NCBI GenBank assembly: GCA_947683425.1
Contig: CANTUQ010000003.1
Span: forward strand, 6,359,501 to 6,423,500
Source: Excoecaria cochinchinensis
Lineage: Eukaryota > Streptophyta > Magnoliopsida > Malpighiales > Euphorbiaceae
Direction of reading: 5' to 3'
Length of the DNA: 64,000 nucleotides
Under the pieces are notes generated by a model, which worked only from the letters and a program-made list of their open reading frames with translations, did not search any database and had not been told where the DNA came from. Both the position numbers and the translations under genes were made by a program. Shown here piece by piece: positions 63,590-64,000 of the stretch; positions within the stretch are counted from its first letter, which is position 1, and each line of letters begins with the position of its first letter.

Positions 63590-64000
63590 TGCCACATCCC
63601 ATTTGCCCCCTAGAAGTTTGAACTATGTTTGTGCATGTGCATTGTATGTGTTTTGGCATATGACTAGGGTATTTTTGGTAAATTGCATGTTTTTGGGTTT
63701 TGCTAGTGTGTGTGTGTGTGCGCGCATATATGATATTAGGGTGTGGATTAGTTGGGTTGTAATTGGGTGCGTTGCTCACATGTTTGTAAGATGTGAGTGA
63801 GTGAGTTGTGTTTGTGTGTTATGCTCACACATTTGTAGGGTGTTATAAGTTGGGGTGACATTGTGTGTGTGTAGTGTATTGTTGTTGGGTGTGAGTTGTT
63901 AATTTCCACCACTAGGGAGTGGACACATGGCTAGGTTAGGAAAAGAAAAGTAAAAGAAGAGAGAGAATTGGGAGATCAGAATTCTTTTTCTCCTTTCTTG
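63590..64000 (+). mobile_element. Start of a family C-like LTR, cut by the window edge
   Basis: TGCCACATCCCATTTGCCCCC and the following 350 bases resemble the start of solo LTR C (38466 onward): 'ttttggcat', 'ggtaaattg(c/t)atg', 'gtgctcacacatttgtag', 'gtgagtt(g/a)tta'. It has a (TG)n run near 63703-63722. The rest is outside the window. Confidence 0.75.

Overview
This is a stretch of plant nuclear DNA, most likely from a eudicot, made almost entirely of nested LTR retrotransposons. I see no host gene, no tRNA or rRNA gene and no prokaryotic feature. The plant assignment rests on the lineages present: Ty1/copia, chromovirus-type Ty3/gypsy with tRNA-Met primer sites, Athila, and Tat/Ogre-Retand with two RNase H domains. 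Nearly every polyprotein is broken by stops or frameshifts.

Layout, left to right. 1-1060 is the end of a Tat LTR lying against a degenerate minus-strand gypsy gag (1061-2201) and its LTR (2358-3212). 3226-12844 is a minus-strand copia element (truncated 3' LTR, RNase H, RT, integrase, protease, gag, leader, full 5' LTR); its leader holds a 2.45 kb solo LTR ('E', 7637-10086) with a perfect AATGT duplication. 12845-13467 is the start of another minus-strand chromovirus LTR ('H'). From 13468 to about 47440 the backbone is one minus-strand Athila element: gag, protease, RT, RNase H, integrase, hairpin array, spliced env-like ORF2, 3' UTR, PPT, and the first part of the 3' LTR. It has been split by a gag-only chromovirus derivative ('D', 14941-21307) and by a composite insertion ('B', 24880-41973). 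B contains a tandem LTR-gag-LTR-gag-LTR array ('A', 24940-35270), an inverted chromovirus pol fragment, its own gag remnant and LTR, and a second solo LTR ('C', 38466-41009). A 12.8 kb Tat element (47515-60279, minus strand) with both LTRs and a perfect GCAGT duplication lies just 5' of the Athila gag. Beyond it are a second Athila ORF2 (60598-62801), a hairpin-rich tandem repeat, and the start of another C-like LTR at 63590.

The most interesting signal is structural RNA or DNA inside the LTRs. Chromovirus families A to E each carry an array of hairpins at the same place in the LTR. Family sequences differ, but both arms of each stem change together. A second domain, clearest in A, B and D, is bounded by complementary GTGGATA and TATCCAC boxes and encloses several short hairpins. 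A double hairpin sits at a consensus 3' splice site. One hairpin cassette, spacer included, is shared between a chromovirus LTR and the unrelated Athila element. All coordinates, pairings and similarities were read by eye; no folding, alignment or database search was run.
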